From: Sphagnum compactum
Taxonomy: Eukaryota; Bryophyta; Sphagnopsida; Sphagnales
Direction: 5' to 3'
NCBI GenBank assembly: GCA_965153455.1
Contig: OZ234500.1
Coordinates: 13,038,557 to 13,102,556, forward strand
Length of the DNA stretch: 64,000 bases
Below the pieces are notes generated by a model. The model saw only the letters and a list, made by a program, of their open reading frames with translations. It was not told the origin of the DNA and searched no databases. The position numbers and the translations under genes are program-made. Each line of letters starts with the position of its first letter. Position 1 is the first letter of the stretch. Positions 36,058-47,385 of this stretch are shown here, one piece after another.

Positions 36058-36840
36058 GTGACTACGGTAGGATATCTAATATCCATGAGGAATGATGAAA
36101 TTCCTACAATACCAATTGAGAATGATTCCTTGTACAATATGGTTCGTACAACGCTTGTTGAGACTTTAGAAAGAAATTATTCTAGTGGCAGTGAAATACC
36201 AGTGAAATTAATCTCAAAAACACCCTTCCATAGTATAGTTACTACTAAATCAGTACCACTAGATCTAGGATGCGATCCTCCAAAACCCCCAAGAGGTGCT
36301 ACGATAACATATGTGCAACCTATAGTACTTTATTCTAGGCCTTCCAGGAGACCATTGAATTATCCTAAGTATAAGAAAAACTTTGATTCAGATGTTTGTG
36401 TACGAGTATTCAAAGCCGTTATGGGGAGATAAATGACGAAATAATTAATCTATTCAATTTTATGTTGAGAGATAATGCATTTGACTACTGTAACAACTAC
36501 ATGCAAAATCATGTAGATTTGCAAATCTAGAGCAAGCTTTTTGTAGATGCTAGCTATCGGACTCTGCAAAATGATGAACAAATGTATCTATAACTGAAGA
36601 ACCTGAAGCAAAAATCCACAAGAAAAGTAGAGGTGTACTATGAAAAACTATTGAATTAACCACTAGTTTACAAACACCTACCATTGACAATTTCTTAACC
36701 ATAATATTTTGATTTGGATTACAGTCTTATTCACGCATTGCTACTACGGGAATGAAGTGGGAGATTTTGCAACAGCACAAGGAATTAGCACTAACCTATG
36801 AAGAAGGTATTTATGTACCTAAAGCATATAGTACATTATT
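36058..36840 (+). pseudogene. gag remnant of the Ty3/gypsy element
   Basis: A 124-codon open part contains PPKPPRGATITYVQPI and ends VCVRVFKAVMGR before a stop. Shifted frames continue with a retrotransposon-gag-like helical region, recognisable as SYSRIATTGMKWEILQQHKE and a YEEG tail. Multiple stops make it non-coding. Confidence 0.65.
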
Positions 36841-37147
36841 TGTACCTTAAACCATAGGAAGAAGGAATGTAATTATGCAAAATATGTTCAAGGATAAAAG
36901 AGGTAAAACCACATAACCCAAGCCAATAGTTGAAGTAAAAGTTATTAATGCCTCAATTAACATGGTGGATGTTAATGTTACTACTTGAAGTAAAACAAGT
37001 GAATAATAGGTGTTCAAAGACCAAAAACTAAGGAATAACAAATCTGCAATTAATTAGGAAGTTAAAGAGAAATAGTCTATGCATGGTCGAAACCATACAA
37101 CAAGCCACTAGTCCACCATTGGATTTACTTAATCCCTTAGCAGGAGA

Positions 37148-37512
37148 ATGGACCACCAGTTAAACTGGGATGCCAAGTTCAGTAGAACTTGCAGAACCAA
37201 CCAAGCTTTAAGAAGTACCTTCTACTTCTCCAAGAAAAATATTTTAGTGGAGGAGAGTTTTCAGAATATAAGTAAGCAAATGTTAGAAACCAATTATACC
37301 CTGAACTTTGAACAATTGATCAAAATATCACCAGATCTGAAAAAATATGTATGGCAAAAACTGAAGGTAGATAAACCACAGATCGATATTAGGCCAATGA
37401 ATGAGAAAACAAACATGTATGTAGTACTTGATATTAACATAAAAGCAGTTACTACAAACAATCACATGGATGTGATCTATGTGTAGATAGGAAGAATCAC
37501 GATTGATGATGT
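37148..37512 (+). pseudogene. Pre-protease segment of the Ty3/gypsy element
   Basis: The open part MDHQLNWDAKFS...YVVLDINIKAVTTNN is followed by a stop and IGRITIDDV. It is continued, after the nested transposon, by the aspartic protease motif at 40264. Confidence 0.6.
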
Positions 37513-40263
37513 CACAATGCCAAAACGTGGCATTTACAACTATAAAAAATCCAATCGTATGTGTCATCTAAAGATGACTACATGATTGTTAGTCCATAAG
37601 ACCACATCATAAATGTCACTAGTTGCATTAGTCGTAAGCACATTAACGACTATGGTTTGCCATGACTATAGTCACAAAGGACATAGTCTTGGATCCAATG
37701 AGACACATGGTAGTGTCATGTGTCACAATTTTTAAAAAACCATATATGTATGTATGTATGTATGTATTATTTAATTTATTTTTTCCAATCAAATATTGCC
37801 ACATGCCAGCCTTTTAACATAAGGGACCCAACCTAGGAAGCCTAGTTTAGGCCACCTAGTTTAAAAGATTTACCCTAGGCAACCTAGCTTAGGCGCTAAA
37901 AAAGCTTCATACGCTAGGCAAACCACCAAGGTATCTACACATCTAAATGTTTAGGTTTGCAAGTGGGAGGACTTGAACTCCCCGCCTTCACTTTGGGGAA
38001 CAAGTCTTTAACGATTGTTCCACATTATTTATTTATGATATCTATTTCTTATCATTAATCTATAAAGAATAATGCTTTTAGTTCAAGTTAATTTAACTCA
38101 CCTTAAGTTGGCCTAGGCTAATTTAGGCTACCTAGTAGCTTAGCCTTGGCTAACATAGGTTAACTTAAACTAACTTACGCATTCCTAACGTAAATGTAGG
38201 TCTACTTACCATAAACTAACGAAAATTAGGCTAAAGTAGGTTAGACTTGACTAAACTATCACAAATTGGGTTAAACATAATTATTTAGGTTAAACTTGGC
38301 TAGACTTGAAAAAATTAACGAAGTTAAGCTAAACTAAAACACGTAGGCAAACCTTGCCAAAATCTTGAGCTACACTTAGCAAAATTTAGATAAATTTGGT
38401 TAAATTAAAGTATTAAGGATAAACTTGGCAAAATTTGGCAATACTTAGATAAATTAGGCTAAACTAAGGTATTGAAGCAAAATTTGGTTACACTTGGCAA
38501 AACTTAAATAAATCCAACTAAACTAGGGTATTGAGGATATAACTTAGCAAAACTTGGCAAAATTTAAATAAATTAAACCAAACTAGGGTATTTAGGATGT
38601 AACTTGGTAAAACTTGGCAAAACTTAAATAAATTAGGCTAAATTAAGGTATTGAAGCAACATTTCGCAAAATTGAGTAAAACTTGTTTAAACATGGTTAC
38701 ATTTTGCAAAACTCAAATAAATTTGGTTAAATTATAATATTGAAAATAAACTTGGTAAAACTTAAATAAATTAGGTTAAACTAAACTATTGAAGCAAAAC
38801 TTGGCTAAACTTGGCTAAACTTGGCTAAACATGGCTATTTAAATTAAACTTACATAAATTTGACTAGATTAGGGTATTGAAGCAAAACTTGGCAAAACTT
38901 GATAAAACTTGGTAAAACTTGGTAAAACATGGCTATTTAAGTTAAACTTGGCAAAACTTGGCAAAACTTGGAAAATTTTGTTTAAACATGGCTATTTATG
39001 TTAAACTTGGCTAGACTTGGCAAAACTTGGCAAATTTTGGCTAAACATGGCTACACTCAACAAAACTTAGATAAATTTGACTAAACTAGGGTATTGAAGA
39101 TAAAATTAGTAAAATATATAAATTAAACTAAACTAGAATATTGAAGAAAAACTTGGCAAATTTTGGTAAAATTTAGCTAAATTTAATTATTTAAGTTAAG
39201 ATTGGCAAAATTTGGCTATTTAGGTTGAACCTAATTACATTTGGCAAAACTTAGATAAATTTAGCTAAACTGGGGTATTGATAAAAATTTGATAAAACAT
39301 GAATAAACATGGCTATTTAAATTAAACTTGGTTAAATTTGGTAAAAATTGATAAATCAAGTTAAACTAGAGTATTAAAGCTAAACTTGACAAAACTTGGA
39401 TAAATTGGGCTAAATTAGGGTATTGAGACTATATTTGGCTAAACATGATTATTTTAAAATTAAACTTGGCTAGACCTAACAAAAATTTGGTTAAGTTAAG
39501 CTAAAATAGGGTATTGGCATTTAATTTGGTTAAACATGGCTACTTATAAGGTTAAATTTTGAATGGACTTGGCAAAGCATGGCAAAACATGGTTAAATTA
39601 AAACATTTAACCTAAATTTGGCTAAATTAGGGTTAATTTTGGTTAAATCTTTTTTAATTTGGTTTTTCTTAAAACTAGCAAAAATTGGTTAAACCAAGTT
39701 AAATCAAGCTACTTATATTTTGCTAGGTTAAAATTAAGATAGTTAAATTAAAATAAATTAGTCTAAATTGTATTAAATTATATTAAATTATTTTAAATTA
39801 GGCTAAATTAGGATAAATTAGATTAAATTATGTTATTTAAGGGTGCAATTATGCGAATAGGAGTCAAAAGCATGCATAATCACTATTTAATTTTGCATTT
39901 TTTACACCAAATGTTTTTTAAAACAATTTTAACTTGAAAATAAATTAAAATTTTTACACATTATTAAATTTAATATCTTATTTTATATATGTTCAAAATA
40001 TGAAATTATTTCATTAACATTTGGACCTTCAAAATTGTTTCAAATTTATATTATTTCAAATTCAAATATTCCTTCAATATGAATACATTAGTTGTGTAGT
40101 CATATTCTTAATCATAACTATATCATATATATAGTCATGTAGTCATAATTTTGACCATAATCATTGAAATGGTAACGATTAAAAACCACATATGATTACA
40201 TGACTATGTTTAAACATTAATCACAAAATGTCTTAGTCGTAAAAACCACACATTGGCGTTGTG
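37513..40263. mobile_element. Nested non-autonomous CACTA-like DNA transposon (2751 bp)
   Basis: The left end CACAATGCCAAAACGTGG and the reverse complement of the right end CACAACGCCAATGTGTGG are terminal inverted repeats, about 23 of the first 30 positions matching. They are flanked by TGT on both sides (37510-37512 and 40264-40266), a 3-bp target-site duplication as for CACTA/EnSpm. The insertion splits the retrotransposon protease. Subterminal regions carry many short GACTATAGTC / TAGTCATG motifs in both orientations. The interior has a tRNA-like segment (about 37955-38030) and a ~60-bp-period minisatellite (38090-39850). No transposase ORF is present. Confidence 0.75.
38090..39850. repeat. 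AACTTGGCAAAACTTGG minisatellite, period about 60 bp
   Basis: Successive units contain AACTTGGCAAAACTTAAATA, then AATTAGGCTAAACT, then AGGGTATTGAAG. A clean step between two AGGGTATT copies near 38530-38590 is 60 bases. The array is imperfect, with shorter TTGGCTAAAC sub-units and a shift to TTAGGCTAAATTA units at the right end. It fills most of the nested transposon. Confidence 0.75.
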
Positions 40264-40764
40264 TGTATTCTTGGATGGAGGATCTGAGGTAAATATTATC
40301 ACAGAACAATTAAGATCTAAGCTAGGATTACCTAAGTCAAAACCTACACTTTATATAATTTGTGGATGGCAAATTAAACCACAACCAAACTTGTACGACT
40401 GATAATTTTTTGAAGATGTATACCATGCATAAATACATTTACAGTCCTGCAAAACATGGTCATAAATTTGAATTATTCCATGTTGTTTGGTAGACCTTGG
40501 CTCAAAGATGCGAAAGTAGCACATGATTGGGGGAATAACATGATCATGATACAAAGAAATGGTACAATTTGAACCATAGTTATGATTAAACACCTAAGCA
40601 CTAACTTGAAAAGACTAAAAGTCTTACTATGCATTGATTATCATAATGGCATTACATATGAGAAAGAAGATTTAATGTTGACTAGTGTAATTGAATTATT
40701 TTCTATTGGTACAATTAGCTTATCGTTAGAAACTTTGGATATAGTTGTAATTAATATAGTATAA
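40264..40764 (+). pseudogene. Aspartic protease remnant of the Ty3/gypsy element
   Basis: FLDGGSEVNIITEQLRSKLG contains the retropepsin-type D-G-G-S active-site block (DSG/DTG in most proteases; DGG-S is common in plant Ty3 elements). A shifted frame follows with the retrotransposon GRPWL-type block (here VDLGSKM in the broken frame) and IKHLSTNLKRLK. Stops occur throughout. Confidence 0.75.
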
Positions 40765-41159
40765 CCTGAAAGAACTATGGAAACTTCATAATCTAGAGCA
40801 GAATTTTGTTGAGTTCTTGTATTTTTAGAGGTAGTGTAAAAAAAAAATTGATAAAAAACCTAAGGTCAGTATAGAAAACAAGGTGTATCTTGAGACCTAC
40901 TCTCACCATAAACCAAATCAAGTACAGAATAATGAAACACCGACTAAGGTTCAAGTACAAAAATTGAAGATTGTAAGATGGACGCTAACTAAAGAACAAT
41001 AATTGTTGCAAATCAATTTGGGAACAACGAAAAATCTTTAAACAATCATGGTGAATGTTCAATTAGCTAAATAGAGCATGAATTCTCTAACGAAGTTGTT
41101 ATTAAAGTATAAGGATGTGTTTGCATGGACCTATAAAGACCTAAAAGGTATACTTCCAG

Positions 41160-41830
41160 AATTGGCATAACATTGTAGTGAGTTGGACACATCGATTCCA
41201 CCAACACATTAGGCCAAGTATAGAATGAATCCAAACTATTCTACAATAATTAAACAAGACGTAGACAGACTATTAGCAACTAGATTTATATAGCTTATAG
41301 AAAAAGAGACCTAGTTAACACCAATATTGGTAATACCCAAGAAAAATGGAAAATTCAAAATCTGTGTCGATTTTTAAAAATTGAATGTAGCTACAAAGAA
41401 AGATCCATACCCATTACCTTTTATAGATGAGGTTCTGAATACTATTGCAAGGCATGATGTTTAATCCTTTTAAGATGTATAAATTATGGATATCACCAGA
41501 TATTTATAGCACCAGAGGACATATACAAAACAACCTTTGTGACAAATTAGGGAGCTTTTACGTGAGACATGATGCCTTTTGGAGTAAAAAATGGACCTCC
41601 TACTTATCAAAGGGTAGTGACTAGATCCTTCACAAATTATCTGAAAAAATTCATGAGAATTTTTCTAGATGATTTCATTGTGTATAATGATATGGACACT
41701 CATCTCCAAAAACTTAAACTATGCTTTCATAAATGCAAAGAATTTGGGATTAGTCTGAACCTAGATAAATGTGTGTTTTATTGTATTTTCAAGGATAATA
41801 CTAGGGTTTATAGTCTCAAAAGAAGGTAAA
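41160..41830 (+). pseudogene. Reverse transcriptase remnant, Ty3/gypsy
   Basis: IPKKNGKFKICVDF, KLNVATKKDPYPLPFIDEVL, MPFGVKNGPPTYQRVV and the catalytic FLDDFIVYN box are visible, in the expected order, then LHKCxEFGISLNLDKC-type wording. The Asp pair is kept, but TAA/TAG codons interrupt the frame several times (for example in place of the R of DFRKLN). Confidence 0.9.
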
Positions 41831-41899
41831 CTACTAGTTCCAAAGAAAATCCAAGCCATAGTTTAAATGTTTGTACCCACAAATCCACAATAGATTCAG

Positions 41900-42470
41900 G
41901 TGTTCAACAAAATGGCTCAACTTTATAGATGTTTTATCAATAATTTTGCATTTATCATGGCACCAATTATTAAACTCATGAGGAAGATAAAACAATTTTT
42001 GTGGATTTCAGAGTGTCAAGTAGCATGGGAGTTGAATAAGCAAAAGTATGTAAAAACACCTATTTTGATATCTCCTAATTGGGATGTAGAGTTTCATGTG
42101 CATACAGATGCATCATTATTAACTGTAGGTGCTATGTTAGCACTAAATTTGACATGAAAACATGATCAGCCTGTTGTTTATGCTTCCAAATTATTGAATA
42201 GTGCTGAGAGGAATTATAATACCATAAAATGTGAAACATTAGCAATGGTATTTGCACTTCATAAGTTTAGACATTACCTACTAGGTAATAGGTTTAATTG
42301 TGTTTTATGTTGATCATATGGCTTTGGTCTATCTAGTAAACAAACCACAAGTTTTGAGTCATATTGTTAGATGGTTACTTTTATTTTTAGAATATGAATT
42401 TATTGTAGTATATAAATTAGGTCGTACGCATGTAGTAGCTGATGCATTGTCTATATTCCCAAATACTACA
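41900..42470 (+). pseudogene. RNase H remnant, Ty3/gypsy
   Basis: HVHTDASLLTVGAML holds the first catalytic Asp. It is followed by VVYASKLLNSAERNY, ETLAMVFALHKFRHYLLG (catalytic Glu) and, in another frame, YKLGRTHVVADALS. Stops occur at 42155 and elsewhere. Confidence 0.88.
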
Positions 42471-42699
42471 TAACTAATAGAATACTTGATCAAACCACAG
42501 ATGTAACATTATTTGCATTATAACCATGATGGTTGGAAGAGGTCAAGGATTATCTTTAGACAAAACAAATGCATGGGATTCTAACCAACACTCAACAACA
42601 ACAGTTGGCAAAAAGAGCATAATCGTTTACTTTACAAAACAAAGTATTACATCGCATGGGTCAAAACAACATATTACAATGTTGTGTAACCACAAAATA

Positions 42700-43760
42700 A
42701 GCACATAAGATATTATGGGAGCTTCATGAGGGATTTGGTGGAGGACATTTTGTAGTAAACTTTATTGCCAAAAAGATATTGGTGGCCCATGTTATTTCAT
42801 GATGCTTCTGAATTATGTAGATCTTGTGATGCATGTCAAAAAGCTAGAGGTTACAACATAAAGTTTGGCTAAGTTGGCAACAACTCTACAGGAGGAACCA
42901 TTTATGAAATGAGGATTTGACTTTGTTGGACTAATCAAATTTGCAAGATGGTTTACGGGTAACAAATACATTATTGTAGCCACATATTATTCTACTAAAT
43001 GGGTGGAGGTTAAGGCATTTAGGACCAACATTACTACTATCACAGTAAAATTCTTGTATGAGTATATTCTGATTAGGTTTGACTATCCATTGACCTTAGT
43101 AACAAACCAAGGAGTTCATTTCATCAATGATGATATTAAATATTTGACTGACCATTTTTTTATGAAACATGTTAGTTCTATTACTTATTATCCATAAGGA
43201 AATGGCTAGGCATAATCAACTAACAAGTTCATTATCAATCTCATTATTAAGTTAGTGAGAACAAGGTGAATTAGGATGAACATCTACCAACTAAACAAAA
43301 CAATTTACAAGGTAGCTATAAGGTATATACTATACTCCATACTAGTTTGTTTATGGATTGCATCCTTTCATGGTTACAAAATATGTTTTACTAGCATTTA
43401 GTGGCAACCATCAAGATGCAAATCCTATCAAAGTACTCATTAGTAGACTAACAAAGTTGGAGAAACTACAAAATGACAGATTACAAGCAAAATAAACTAT
43501 TGGGAATCAATATGGAATCGTGTTCTATGGAGTTAGCAAAAGTATCCATAAAAGAAATCCAAGTTTGGAGATCATGTAATCTAGTTCCCAAAAGGACAAA
43601 AAACACATCTTGGAAAATTTACTAAGAAGTGGTTTGGTCCGTACAAAATATAGTTCTACTTACCTAATAACACCATGTTTTTGGTCACTTTGGATAAGTT
43701 TTTTCCAAACCCTATGTTTGTTAATGTGAATAAATTGAAACCATATTAGTTTCATAATGA
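42700..43760 (+). pseudogene. Integrase remnant, Ty3/gypsy
   Basis: An HHCC zinc region (LHEGFGGGHF ... SCDACQKA in shifted frames) is followed by the core with VATYYSTKWVEVKAFRT, LVTNQGVHFINDDIK and SSITYYP. It then reads through the GKFTKKWFGPY and NVNKLKPY chromodomain-side extension. Several stops; no functional protein. Confidence 0.88.
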
Positions 43761-44579
43761 TGAAGCAAAAATTATAAATCGACCTTAACGGTATATTGGG
43801 AAGGACAAAAAGACATCAAGATGAATAACAAGGATGAAGATCATTATGATGAATTAATTTACATGGTACAAATTGTACCAATTGATGAAAAATCCATGCA
43901 ACAAATGAAAGAATTATTGGTGGAAGGTGGATTTGGATAAAAATTGTTCAGATTCAGTGACAGGCGATAATAAATGGTGTAGTGTTTCAAAAATTTTGAG
44001 AAATCGTGTTCATCGAAACCACACTACCCTTCAATTAAAACTCAAAAAACAATTCATATACAACTATTATGCAACTATCCCTTGGGTATTACAACTATTG
44101 TGCAATTATCTCTTTAAAAATATGGTGTATTAATAAATAAATTGCCACATCAGAAAATCAATTAGTTAAATATAGTTGCAAGTGAGTTGAAAATTGGTAT
44201 TTTGTATGGTAATTTATACACATCGTACATACATATGTAGTCAACCATGTTTGACTTTTTCAGAAGTTGCATTGTAATTGCATGTGGTAACTATTTTAGA
44301 ACTATTATAAATGTGTCACTAAAACAACAACTATGTTGCAACTAATGTATAATGTACATACATGCAATCATTCCACATATCCACATCTCCACCACCCATT
44401 ATGGGATACATTTGCAACTAGTTTTCAATTATGATTCCCATTGATATGATTAGTATGGTTATTAGTGCACCATTACTAAAGTATTATTATTCAACTATGT
44501 TATGACTATAATACAATTATTTATAACTTAATAAGGATATATATTCATCAGTTATTTATATCTTCATCATATGTGTTTC

Positions 44580-44870
44580 ATTTTGAGTGATTTAAAATGT
44601 TCTGAGAGTGTTACCTCAAGTTCTAGAAATCATCTTTGAAGTGTAAAGGAAAATGAATAATGGAAAAATAACAATAAGAGAAATAAGCTTTCCAATTTGC
44701 AAAACACATTTTTAATTTTTTCTTTGGACCCCTCCTATTTCCAAACCTCATAACTTTCTTATTTCTTATTCATTATATGATTTAAAGTAATATACAAGCA
44801 CCACTTGAAGTTCTACAAATCATCTTTGAACTCTAACAACAACATAACAACATACAAGAAAGGAGCATGA
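44580..44870. repeat. Degenerate ~180-bp repeat, two copies
   Basis: TGATTTAAA...TTCTA(G/C)AAATCATCTTTGAA recurs with a step of about 182 bases (44588 and 44770). The phrasing is related to the repeat block at 19500-19985. Confidence 0.5.
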
Positions 44871-45120
44871 ATGCGTCAATTGTAAACAAAGCAAATGCAT
44901 AGAAAACAATTGTAAAAGAAATGTTACATAAGAACACAAAAGAACTTCATAGAGGAGGACAATAATAAGTCTAGTAACACAAAACATTGGGGTATTCCAA
45001 AAATGTTAGTTGCCATCATAACCAAGCCATGTGTGCTACTCACTTTTGCCATGTGAAAATGAGTGCAATGCAAAAAACCATTGCAATGAGAACTTGTAAA
45101 TATGTACCAATAGAAAGTGA

Positions 45121-45344
45121 AGTCCCGATGATGTTAAAAGGTCATCACCCACAAAGTCATAGCATTGGGTGTGAAACTAGCTTGAATAGTAGGTTGTTTC
45201 CAACATGACAAAATGATACATCAGCCATAGCAAGTCCCGATGATGTTAAAAGGTCATCACCCACAAAGTCCTAGCACTAGGTGTGAAACTAGCTTGAATA
45301 GTAGGTTGTCTCCAACATGACAAAGTGATGCATCATCTGTAGAA
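45121..45344. repeat. 112-bp tandem duplication
   Basis: Copies at 45121-45232 and 45233-45344 both start AGTCCCGATGATGTTAAAAG and differ at only a few positions, so the duplication is recent. Confidence 0.9.
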
Positions 45345-45650
45345 ATAAGAATGATTACCATTTCCTCATCTACTTTTGACAACTTTTTTAATTTAAAAAA
45401 AAGTCTATCAATTTCCAACCATTTGTTTATCAAAAGCTGGCTATAGAAAACCCCCAAAGTCAATTCTTTCTAGCACTTCCTAAATTGAAATTCTCTAGCC
45501 AAAAGTAAAACCAAAGAAGAGGCTAGAAAAGCATCATAGGTATATATATGTATATAGTATATAGAAGGAAGAATAGTATTGGTATCCATCCAATGACTCA
45601 AGCCAATTTCCTTCCTTTTTCTATGCATGTACCATCTTACTACTTCCCTT

Positions 45651-45716
45651 AACCCTAAAAACCAAAAGAGGGGTTGATGGGTGGGGGGCGAATGCATTTT
45701 GGGATCCAAACCCTAA
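45651..45716 (+). promoter_or_regulatory. Two telo-box-like motifs in the CHZ-like gene promoter
   Basis: AACCCTAAAA at 45651-45660 and AAACCCTAA at 45708-45716 lie just upstream of the GC-rich leader. Telo-boxes are common in plant promoters of nucleolar, translation and replication genes. A TATA-like TATATATGTATATAGTATAT lies at about 45541-45560, rather far upstream. Confidence 0.4.
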
Positions 45717-45719
45717 TTC

Positions 45720-46625
45720 CCGAACAGGCGAACACACTGTGCGTACCTCTCGCACTACTGTCGCGCTCGCGGGGAGTCAGGGAGCAAGCGCGGGAACGCC
45801 CACGGTGCTTCTCTCCACCCTGGGTCCAATTTCCAGTTCCTCTTCTGATTGCACCTGTTGTCGAAAGAGGTAAGAAGGAGTTAGTGTTCGCAACTATCTT
45901 TTTCTTTTTTCTCTTGTCAGGCTCATTGACTGACTGAATGACCGACTGACGGATTGCCTGTCGTTTGCTCTTCCTTTGCTGGTTTGTTTCTTTTGTCGTT
46001 TTTCTTGGTGGAAGTGCATGCATTGGAATGGAGAAGACGAAAGGGTTTACGGAACTAAAATAATCTGTTTTTTTTTTTGGTAAGCAGATTATTTTGTTAA
46101 GTTTTTTGAGTGTTTTTTTTTTCCTTCCTCAGTGCACTATCTCCCAACTTGGTTTCTGTTTTTCCCTTCGTTTCTGGTTGTGGAAGTGTTTTTTTGGTGC
46201 CGTAGTGCGATTTTCCGTTTGATGTCAGGGAAGATAGATTAGGTTGTAATACAGAAGGGAAGAATGCTGATATTGTCGAGTGCTGGTATGACTGAGAGGT
46301 ACATTCATGTGGAAGGGAGCCATGTCATCGTCTATTTGTGCTAATGAGCAATGTAGTTTTTTTTGCCCCCCCTCTTTTGCTCTGTTCCTTATAAGGGTGG
46401 ACTCTCTGTAGTTTCTTTGTGAAATGAGAGTGCATCCACAGTGAGTTCATATGGGAGGAATAGGCTTGTTTATACCATTGACTTTGTTTTCTGTGAGCTG
46501 AGAGAGGAACGGAGAGAGTCTGACAGGAGCTGGGAAAATCATGAGGTGTTTAACTACTAGTCTTGTTGCTTACAATGTGGTCTTCATGTGCATTCAATTA
46601 AGCAATAGGTGGGTTGGGTGAACAG
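45720..46625 (+). other. 5' UTR exon and leader intron of the CHZ-like gene
   Basis: A GC-rich leader (to 45869) ends GAAAGAG|GTAAGA. A T-rich intron, with runs of T near 46070 and 46112, ends GGTGAACAG at 46625. The second exon then carries the start codon at 46717. The splice sites fit the consensus; the transcription start is inferred. Confidence 0.5.
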
Positions 46626-46716
46626 GATCATTGACCCGGCAGGAGTGTGCAAGCAGAAGGGCCCATAGCTGGAGGTGGCGGCCTGAAAGATTTTGTTGGG
46701 TGCGTTCTCTTCTGCC

Positions 46717-47385
46717 ATGCCTGAAGACAAGAAGAAACAGTTACAGAAACTGCAGGCTTTGGCTGCAAAGAGGAAAGCAGATGGTGAGGGTGGGGGGCAG
46801 AAGAAGGCAAAAGCAGCAGCAGTTGCTCACCCTGCTCCCAAGAAGCTATCTCTGAAAAATGGAGACACAAAGCCAAGGCCATCTCCAATATCCAAGGGTA
46901 AGGAAAAGCAGAACATAAAGTCAAAGGCCAAGTCACCTGTCAAGAGGAAAGCAGAAAAGTGGGACAGTGACTCAGATACATCTGAAGAGGATGATGGCTC
47001 TGCTGGGTCAGAGGAGGATCTCGGAGGAGACGCTTCAGATGATGATGATGGCCCAAAGTCTGCAAAAAAATCTGGAAAGGTTGCTTCCAAACCACCGTTG
47101 AAGAAGTCAAAACCCTCAGGGTTGCCAGTTTTCAAGGAGAAAGATAGGGGCAAGGGGGTGGATGCAGCAAAGGACAAGGGCAAAGGCAAGAAGAAAGTAG
47201 AGGACAGTGATGATGACAACAACCTTGATGAAGATGATGGTGGTGACTTGTCTGAAGACCCCTTAGATGAAGTTGATCCTAGTAATATCCTTCCTTCCAG
47301 AACCCGCAGACACACAGCTCAACCTGTACAGTATGACTTTGGCAATGGCAGTGGGGACGACTCTGAGGATGACAGTGATGCATAG
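46717..47385 (+). CDS. Charged nuclear protein with CHZ-like C-terminal motif
   Basis: A 222-residue protein with one coding exon. The N-terminus MPEDKKKQLQKLQALAAKRK is a short charged helix. A Lys/Ala/Pro-rich region with NLS-like clusters (KRKAEKW, KKSKP) follows. Acidic Ser/Asp/Glu tracts (SDSDTSEEDDG, DASDDDDG, DSDDDNN; likely CK2 sites) alternate with basic blocks (DKGKGKKK). The C-terminal LDEVDPSNILPSRTRR resembles the CHZ motif (E-I-D-x-S-N-I...R-R-T-R) of histone H2A.Z-H2B chaperones. An acidic tail (SGDDSEDDSDA) ends it. I infer a nuclear histone- or chromatin-binding acidic protein; the family is not certain. The ORF opens 24 bases earlier without an ATG, so the first ATG (46717) is taken. 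Codon use and GC content are higher than in the spacer. A 5' UTR intron is predicted. Confidence 0.8.
   Translation: MPEDKKKQLQKLQALAAKRKADGEGGGQKKAKAAAVAHPAPKKLSLKNGDTKPRPSPISKGKEKQNIKSKAKSPVKRKAEKWDSDSDTSEEDDGSAGSEEDLGGDASDDDDGPKSAKKSGKVASKPPLKKSKPSGLPVFKEKDRGKGVDAAKDKGKGKKKVEDSDDDNNLDEDDGGDLSEDPLDEVDPSNILPSRTRRHTAQPVQYDFGNGSGDDSEDDSDA

Larger units (their letters stand above)
34160..43960 (+). mobile_element. Degenerate Ty3/gypsy LTR retrotransposon with nested insertion
   Basis: Remnants occur in the order expected of a Ty3/gypsy element on the + strand: gag-like (34160-36840), protease (37150-37512 and 40264-40760), reverse transcriptase (41160-41830), RNase H (41900-42470), integrase (42700-43650) and a C-terminal extension ending NVNKLKPY (about 43748). 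Integrase after RNase H defines the superfamily. Stops and frameshifts are present in every domain, so it is inactive. LTRs were not recognised, perhaps because of divergence. A 2.75-kb DNA transposon splits the protease region. Confidence 0.85.
43960..45600. other. Repeat-bearing spacer between retrotransposon and CHZ-like gene
   Basis: Contents are a two-copy block of the degenerate ~180-bp repeat (44580-44870) and a 112-bp tandem duplication (45121-45344). No convincing gene; the small ORF at 44987-45208 falls partly in the duplicated unit and is probably chance. Confidence 0.55.

Noticed and set aside
33300-45600. LTR pair for the Ty3/gypsy element
   Set aside because: I compared the sequence upstream of gag with that downstream of the integrase by eye and could not match a repeated TG...CA segment. 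A computed self-alignment would decide.
46827-47315. 162-codon minus-strand ORF rich in Ser/Pro
   Set aside because: It is the complement of the acidic/Lys-rich codons of the CHZ-like gene. Its composition follows from the other strand.
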